From assembly GCA_946183625.1 (NCBI GenBank), contig CAMHCL010000042.1, forward strand, positions 1 through 12,391: a DNA stretch of 12,391 nucleotides, read 5' to 3'. A program made the translations under genes and the position numbers. The notes beneath the pieces were generated by a model. It ran no database searches. It had not been told where the DNA came from and saw only the letters and a list, made by a program, of their open reading frames with translations. How positions within the stretch are numbered: the first letter of the stretch is position 1; every line of letters begins with the position of its first letter. Below, piece by piece: positions 7,652 to 12,391 of this stretch. The DNA is from an uncultured Lachnospiraceae bacterium. GTDB lineage: Bacteria; Bacillota; Clostridia; Lachnospirales; Lachnospiraceae.

Positions 7652-8506
7652 TCAGTTCTCCAGATACTTCTTATTCAGAATGAAATCAAGAAGATCAAAA
7701 TCCTTGGACTGGTCAACTGTAAATACAGTACCCACATCTTCACCAGCCAGGAATTCCTGAATTATTGAAACATCCGATGAATCGAGAATCGCTACATCTG
7801 CACCTGCATGTGTAGAGATCTCAGCCGCAGCAACCTTGGTATACATACCACCAGTACCATAAATTGTAGCGCTTCCCTTAGCCATATTCTTAAGATTATC
7901 ATCTATCGTATCAATTACAGACATACGCTTAGCATGCTTGTTCTTCTTTGGATCATCAGTGTAGAAACCATCAATATCTGTGAGCATGATAAGAAGATCC
8001 GCACCTATAAGAGTTGAAACAATAGCTGAAAGCGTATCATTATCACCAAACTCAATCTCTTCAGTAGCCACTGTATCGTTCTCATTTACAACCGGGATTA
8101 TATCCAGATCCAGAAGCTGCTTTAGAGTATTCTGGGCATTCTTACGACGCACATCATTTGTAATTACGTCAAATGTAAGTAATACCTGCGCAGCTTTGTG
8201 ATTATATTCCAGGAACAGCTTCTGATATAACATCATAAGCTCACCCTGTCCAAGAGCTGCACAAGCCTGGATCATTGAAAGTACCTCAGGTCTCTTATTA
8301 AGTCCCAGTATTCTTCGGCCAACAGATATAGCACCAGACGAAACAAGCACTACATCCTTGCCCTGATTCTTGATATCACTGAGGATTCTAATAAGCTTCT
8401 CAACCTTTACTAAGTCCAGCTCACCAGTCTCCTTGTGAACCAATGATGATGATCCAACCTTTACAACTATTCTTTTCTTGTCTTTTAATGTTTCTCTTAC
8501 GTTCAT
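7652..8506 (-). CDS. proB: Glutamate 5-kinase, short form without PUA domain
   Basis: Catalyses ATP-dependent phosphorylation of L-glutamate to gamma-glutamyl phosphate, the first and normally proline-inhibited step of proline synthesis, in the cytosol. The amino-acid-kinase fold fills the protein: KVGSSSL (16-22), VSSGAISVG (55-63), QACAALGQGELM (80-91), VVNENDTV (139-146), EFGDNDTLSA (152-161), LTDIDGFYTDDP (175-186) and GTGGMYTK (217-224). At 284 aa it ends shortly after this domain, so the C-terminal PUA domain of E. coli ProB (367 aa) is absent. Short forms are known in Firmicutes. The ATG at 8506 has AGAGG 7 nt upstream. proA, the usual partner gene, is not in the window; the next gene is a patatin. 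The 34-bp gap after the flavoprotein gene contains TATAAT, but with no -35 and too close to the ribosome binding site to be convincing. Confidence 0.95.
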   Translation of the reverse strand: MNVRETLKDKKRIVVKVGSSSLVHKETGELDLVKVEKLIRILSDIKNQGKDVVLVSSGAISVGRRILGLNKRPEVLSMIQACAALGQGELMMLYQKLFLEYNHKAAQVLLTFDVITNDVRRKNAQNTLKQLLDLDIIPVVNENDTVATEEIEFGDNDTLSAIVSTLIGADLLIMLTDIDGFYTDDPKKNKHAKRMSVIDTIDDNLKNMAKGSATIYGTGGMYTKVAAAEISTHAGADVAILDSSDVSIIQEFLAGEDVGTVFTVDQSKDFDLLDFILNKKYLEN

Positions 8507-8540
8507 GACTAACCTCTGTCTTTATTATATTTTATATAGA

Positions 8541-10259
8541 TTAATTATTAGTATATTTAGCCGTTTCAGCATCCTTATAAGCCTGAATTATATCCTCAAC
8601 AAGATATTCTGAAACAGCTTCCGCAGCCTTGATACCATCAACTGAAGCTGATGTAATTCCACCTGCATAACCAGCGCCTTCACCACAGGGAATGATTCCA
8701 GGATGATCAGGAGCCATAAGAAATTCCTTATCACGTATGATCTTAACAGGTGAACTTGTACGTGATTCAATAGCCGTCATTACAGTATCAGGATTATCAA
8801 AGCCTTCAATCCTTGAACCGAAATACTTCATAGCTTCAAGCAGCGCTTCCACCATGAATTCAGGAAGTACCTGCCTAAGATCAGCAAAGTTCCATTTACC
8901 CTTTATTGCGGGGACTACTTCACCTATTTTATCAGATGATCTATTATCCTTAAGATCACCATATAACTGAAGAGGAATCCCTCCATTACCTGCATTAAAT
9001 GCCAACTGCTCGAGTTTCTTCTGAAGATCTGCACCTGACAGAACATCATCTGATTCAAAATCATCAGGAGTAATACTCACAACAATGGCCGAATTAGAAT
9101 TAATTCCAGCTCTGCCGCTATAGCTCATGCCATTAACAACTGTAGTTCCATCCTCAGTAGCCGAATTAACCACATAGCCACCGGGGCACATACAGAAAGA
9201 AAATACATTTCTGCCACCTTCAGTATGATATACCAGCTTGTAATCAGCAGCAGGCAAACTGTCGCCATAGCGGGCTTTATAATCCTTACCATACATGGCC
9301 TGATTTATCATTTCAGCACTGTGTTCAACTCTGACGCCCATAGCAAATGGCTTTTGCTCCATTGAAAACTCACGAGCCTTTAACATTTCATAAGTATCTC
9401 TTGCACTATGACCTATAGCAAGTATCACACATGGTGTAATTATCTCATAGATTTCAGCTCCGGATGGCTTAACCTTTAATCTGTATAAATCCAAATTACA
9501 TTTAATTACATCCGGATCAGAGCTATCTGTAAAATGTTCTATATCAACCAGCTTATTACCAAACCTGATTTCTCCACCCAGTCGTTCTATATCAGAACGC
9601 ATATTTTTAAGTATATCTCTAAGAACATCAGTACCTATATGTGGTTTAGCTTTATATAATATTTCAGGATCTGCACCATACTTTACGAAGGTTTCAAGCA
9701 CTTCATGTATGATACCATCTTTATCTTTATTACCGGTATTAAGTTTGCCGTCGGAATATGTTCCGGCACCACCCTCGCCAAAGCATACATTTGACTCAGT
9801 ATTAAGGTCATCGCCATTCCAGAAAGCTTCTACATCCTGAACCCTTTTCTCTACAGGCTTTCCACGTTCAAGAACTATGGGTTTAAAGCCGGCATGAGCA
9901 AGTTTAATAGCCGCATGATAACCAGCTGGTCCAGAACCTATGATAACGGGTCTGAATATAGGATTATCATCTAAATAATCACGAATATCGGTATTTAGAA
10001 TGTGAGGAAATGTATATTTCCGTTCTTTGGTTAACATAACATTATTATTGTGAACAGATCTAATAATTTTATCCTCATTATCGATATTTACACCAATTGA
10101 AACCTGATAATGAATATTATCATGCTTCCTGCTATCCAGAGATTCACGTATGATTTTGTAGCTTTTATAATTTTTTATCCTGAGGTTTTTGTATATGACC
10201 TTCTCAATATCTGAATCATCATATCCTATCCTCATTTTCTGATTTCTAATGATTATCAT
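8541..10259 (-). CDS. FAD-dependent dehydrogenase, COG2509 family
   Basis: Uncharacterised flavoprotein with a two-dinucleotide-binding-domain fold; its natural substrate is not known. The N-terminal ~85 residues form a small charged alpha/beta domain typical of the family. The FAD-binding Rossmann motif is VIIGSGPAGYHAA (104-116), ending at E131 (LERG), which should bind the ribose of FAD. FGEGGAGTYSDGKL (160-173) is the hallmark of this family. Near the C-terminus, PCGEGAGYAGGITSASVDG (~524-542) is the second FAD contact. Its 572 aa are slightly longer than the common ~530. The ATG at 10259 follows the upstream stop codon by 2 bp and uses a ribosome binding site inside the upstream gene. 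Met9 has no such site. The tight link to the HI0933-family gene suggests coupled translation of two flavoproteins. Confidence 0.9.
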   Translation of the reverse strand: MIIIRNQKMRIGYDDSDIEKVIYKNLRIKNYKSYKIIRESLDSRKHDNIHYQVSIGVNIDNEDKIIRSVHNNNVMLTKERKYTFPHILNTDIRDYLDDNPIFRPVIIGSGPAGYHAAIKLAHAGFKPIVLERGKPVEKRVQDVEAFWNGDDLNTESNVCFGEGGAGTYSDGKLNTGNKDKDGIIHEVLETFVKYGADPEILYKAKPHIGTDVLRDILKNMRSDIERLGGEIRFGNKLVDIEHFTDSSDPDVIKCNLDLYRLKVKPSGAEIYEIITPCVILAIGHSARDTYEMLKAREFSMEQKPFAMGVRVEHSAEMINQAMYGKDYKARYGDSLPAADYKLVYHTEGGRNVFSFCMCPGGYVVNSATEDGTTVVNGMSYSGRAGINSNSAIVVSITPDDFESDDVLSGADLQKKLEQLAFNAGNGGIPLQLYGDLKDNRSSDKIGEVVPAIKGKWNFADLRQVLPEFMVEALLEAMKYFGSRIEGFDNPDTVMTAIESRTSSPVKIIRDKEFLMAPDHPGIIPCGEGAGYAGGITSASVDGIKAAEAVSEYLVEDIIQAYKDAETAKYTNN

Positions 10260-10261
10260 TA

Positions 10262-11548
10262 CTACACTTCCACCGCATTACCTGCCAAGAAACCTGTAAC
10301 AAAAGCATATGTCAGATTATATCCGCCACATTTGCCCATAACATCTGTGGCTTCACCTACAGCATATATGCCCTTTCCTATGGTATGATCCTCATCAATT
10401 TCCATAGTGTAAGAATCAATTATATCGGTATTGATGCCACCATATGATGCCTGGGATTCATCAAATCCAGCCTTACTCTTCACAACCAGATTCCATGATG
10501 TAAGCTTCTGATACAGCTTACTTATATCTGAAGTATTTACATCCTTTAATCTCAGCTTCTGGTCTTTATTATGATATATCTTCTCAATCATATATGACGC
10601 AAGCTTGTCATTTATATAGCCATTGAGAAATGCGTCCAGCCTTTTGTGTGAATATTTGCCCCTGATAAGGTTGTAATATTCCACAAATTCAGATTCTGAA
10701 ACCCTCGGCAACAGATTTACATTTACTACTGTTCCTTCTTCCATATAGTAAGACATGTTAAATGTAACGATGCCACTTAGTCCGTTCTCTGTAATCTGAA
10801 CCTCACCAATCTCACTATATCTTCCTACAGAAAGCTTAGCCTTTGTCCTGACGCCGGCTACAGCTGACAGATCATCATTTACAGTGACAGGACAAAGCCC
10901 TGCTCTGAAATCAGTATAATCAAGTCTTAGGGAATTAAATATCGACTCAGACAAACTGCTGTCTGCAGCTCCCAGCTTCTTCTGAGAAGCTCCACCGGTA
11001 GCTATTATTATATTCTTTGAAAATACACTTACGTTGTATGTATCATCACCGATCTTATTGATACATTTCACTTCATAAACTATATCAGTGCCATGTCTTG
11101 CATACTCTGGATCATGGACATAATCTATTCCTGTACAGGTATGTCTCTCAAGGATTTCAACCCCTGCATATGATGCTGCATCCAGAAGCGCCCATACAAC
11201 AGATGAAGCTTGCATGCTTGATGGATAGAAATATCCATCCTTATTTACAGTATTAATACCCAGTTTTTTGAAATAGTCTATTACGAAGCTTCGTTGTCTC
11301 AGTTCAGTTATGTTATACAGGCTGTTATATACCTTATCTACAAACTCATTCTCATAGTAGGAATCCTCTTCCCAGGTATCATTTGTAAGGTTGCAACGGC
11401 CATTTCCTGTGGCATACAGCTTCATTCCGGGCTTTTTATTTTTATCTACCACAACGCAAGAAAGCCCCCGACGGGAGCTTTCAATTGCGGCTACAAGTCC
11501 TGAGGCACCTGCGCCAATTATGCATACATCGTATACTCTTTCAGACAT
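10262..11548 (-). CDS. HI0933-family NAD(P)/FAD-dependent oxidoreductase (YhiN/BaiN-like)
   Basis: Flavoprotein of the HI0933/COG2081 family; the substrate of most members is unknown. BaiN, a relative, acts in bile-acid 7-dehydroxylation, but that role cannot be assumed here. The FAD motif is CIIGAGASGLVAA (9-21), ending at D35 where Glu is more usual. The family signature KLYATGNGRCNLTN (43-56) is followed by DGYFYPSSMQA (104-114). A variable insert-type domain lies at ~190-350, and the second FAD contact is VGEATDVMGKCGGYNLTYAF (398-417). Its 428 aa are normal for the family. The ribosome binding site AAGGA at 11555-11559, 6 nt before the ATG, overlaps the stop codon of the DUF3048 reading in its restored frame. 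It is followed after only 2 bp by the COG2509 flavoprotein gene. Confidence 0.92.
   Translation of the reverse strand: MSERVYDVCIIGAGASGLVAAIESSRRGLSCVVVDKNKKPGMKLYATGNGRCNLTNDTWEEDSYYENEFVDKVYNSLYNITELRQRSFVIDYFKKLGINTVNKDGYFYPSSMQASSVVWALLDAASYAGVEILERHTCTGIDYVHDPEYARHGTDIVYEVKCINKIGDDTYNVSVFSKNIIIATGGASQKKLGAADSSLSESIFNSLRLDYTDFRAGLCPVTVNDDLSAVAGVRTKAKLSVGRYSEIGEVQITENGLSGIVTFNMSYYMEEGTVVNVNLLPRVSESEFVEYYNLIRGKYSHKRLDAFLNGYINDKLASYMIEKIYHNKDQKLRLKDVNTSDISKLYQKLTSWNLVVKSKAGFDESQASYGGINTDIIDSYTMEIDEDHTIGKGIYAVGEATDVMGKCGGYNLTYAFVTGFLAGNAVEV
10267..10274 (-). promoter_or_regulatory. Ribosome binding site inside the upstream gene (translational coupling)
   Basis: GGTGGAAG on the - strand, within the last codons of the HI0933-family gene and 7 nt before the ATG at 10257-10259. 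The upstream TAG stop (10262-10264) lies between site and start, so ribosomes ending the first flavoprotein can restart directly on the second. Confidence 0.6.
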
Positions 11549-11558
11549 ATATCATCCT

Positions 11559-12391
11559 TTATTCATATACAACATCGGCCTTGTCGCTATCAGGGAACAA
11601 TGTAATATATGTTTTTCCTGGATTCAAATGAAGTTCATTACCATCCTGTGTATAGAAATGTGTCTTTCATCTACCTGATCAAATATTTCTTCTTTATAAG
11701 CAAATGAAGACTTTCCTTCCTTTTTCCATGTTATAGGAATCATCTTACCATTTGTTAAATAATATCCTTCACCAGATCCAACATCATCTATATACTTGCT
11801 TCCTACTTCATCGCCAAGGATATAATGTGGACAGAATTCATAAATAACATTTTTAAATGCAATCTGGTTTCCTGATGTCTCATCTATCTGAACATTACCA
11901 TATGTGAATTTTTTATATGTCTTTGATTCAGCATCATACTCGAAATATGGTTTGCATTCCATATTACTTGTTATAGATATTTTATTAACAGCCGTTCCAT
12001 CCTCAAGATCCTTGTCTTCAGGGTTAAATGTAAACATACTTTCATATTCTGCACATTTATCAAAGTCAAATCCCTTATCAGACATACCCTGGAGCACTTT
12101 CTCTCCAGATGTGTATCCTGTGAACTCGGAACCATAACCTGGTCTTGATACTCTGAAACCATAAGCAGATGACTCTGTATTAAGATTCATGTCATCAAGA
12201 TCTGTAATTAAAGGCATTTCCTGCATAGCCCATATTCCACCCCAATGCACAAGAACTGCATCAAGCTCAAGAGCTTTTCTATCAAAGTTTACACGAGTAC
12301 TTCTTACAGGTCCAATCTTCTCTATATCTTTAAGTGTATTCTGATCAAATACACAAAGAAGTCTTGAAATACCACCTTCCTCAAGCATTTC
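11559..12391 (-). CDS. DUF3048 domain protein (YerB-like), 5' end outside window, frameshifted near 3' end
   Basis: Homologue of the DUF3048/YerB family, usually secreted or lipid-anchored proteins of unknown function in Firmicutes. The frame is open to the right edge; the ATG at 12388 is internal, because the conserved EGGISRLL motif normally lies well inside the protein. Counting from that ATG, EGGISRLL is 4-11, GPVRSTR 26-32 and VLVHWGG 45-51; GEGYYLTNGKMIPITWKKEG lies near the C-terminus. The first frame stops at 11624 after 13 unrelated residues (RHISIHRMVMNFI). The expected C-terminus (FYTQDGNELHLNPGKTYITL and so on) continues in another frame to a TAA at 11559-11561. The coordinates given span both parts. 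The uninterrupted open part alone is 11624-12391. The restored end is 10 bp from the next gene, matching the tight spacing of this run. The gene is either a recent pseudogene or carries a sequencing or assembly error. Confidence 0.85.
11655..11669 (-). other. Probable single-base deletion (frameshift site) in the DUF3048 gene
   Basis: On the - strand the reading passes GAT GAA AGA CAC and then loses family similarity. Adding one A to the AAA run (11665-11667) gives GAT GAA AAG ACA CAT TTC, leading into 35 further family-like residues that end in TAA at 11559. An in-frame TGA in the second frame (11667-11669) limits how far upstream the shift can lie, so it must occur close to this A run. Confidence 0.75.

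Noticed and set aside
7644..7660. Small hairpin at the end of proB (GAGAA/TTCTC)
   Set aside because: Only 5 bp, overlaps the stop codon and has no T run on the - strand, so it is not a credible terminator.
8507..8540. TATAAT box before proB
   Set aside because: The hexamer is perfect but has no -35 partner, and it would place the start of transcription almost on the ribosome binding site. Probably chance in an AT-rich gap.
11655..11669. Programmed -1 ribosomal frameshifting in the DUF3048 gene
   Set aside because: There is only AAAG, no X-XXY-YYZ heptamer, and no evident stimulatory hairpin downstream. A one-base deletion or sequencing error is simpler.

Overview
The window looks like a chromosomal, largely housekeeping segment of a low-GC Gram-positive anaerobe, most likely Lachnospiraceae (Butyrivibrio/Roseburia/Coprococcus-like). 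This is inferred from AT-rich coding sequence with many ATA and AGA codons, strong purine-rich ribosome binding sites, and the protein families: a sensor-GGDEF protein of a type common in that family, a DUF3048 (YerB-like) protein, paired HI0933/COG2509 flavoproteins, and a cytidylate-kinase-like P-loop protein. No RNA gene, transposon, CRISPR array or phage gene was seen. Genus cannot be fixed from the sequence alone.

Layout: (1) At the left edge, on the + strand, lies the 3' part of a large sensor-diguanylate cyclase gene that begins outside the window. It ends in three consecutive in-frame stops and a good intrinsic terminator (1090-1117). (2) Everything else, about 1108-12391, is nine genes on the - strand separated by 2-56 bp, with no obvious terminator or convincing promoter between them. 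They look like one long transcription unit or a few overlapping ones. In transcription order they are: DUF3048 protein (5' end beyond the right edge), HI0933-family flavoprotein, COG2509 FAD-dependent dehydrogenase, glutamate 5-kinase (proB), patatin-like phospholipase, cytidylate-kinase-like protein, aminoacyl-histidine dipeptidase (pepD), MscS channel, and a GH3 glycosidase. The GH3 gene converges on the GGDEF gene, and its stop codon lies inside the GGDEF terminator stem.

The genes do not form one recognisable pathway. They cover redox (two flavoproteins), proline precursor synthesis (proB, without proA beside it), peptide breakdown (pepD), osmotic release (mscS), lipid hydrolysis (patatin), an uncharacterised nucleotide-kinase-like protein, and intracellular sugar release (GH3). 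Proline synthesis, peptide turnover and MscS could all bear on osmotic balance, but that link is speculation.

The most concrete anomaly is a single-base frameshift near the 3' end of the DUF3048 gene. The conserved C-terminus continues intact in another frame and ends 10 bp before the next gene. Other points of interest are an extra domain inside the GH3 C-terminal region, an Asn/Gln-rich stretch in the kinase-like protein, a short PUA-less ProB, and a GGDEF domain without the inhibitory I-site. I found no convincing new multi-gene system.
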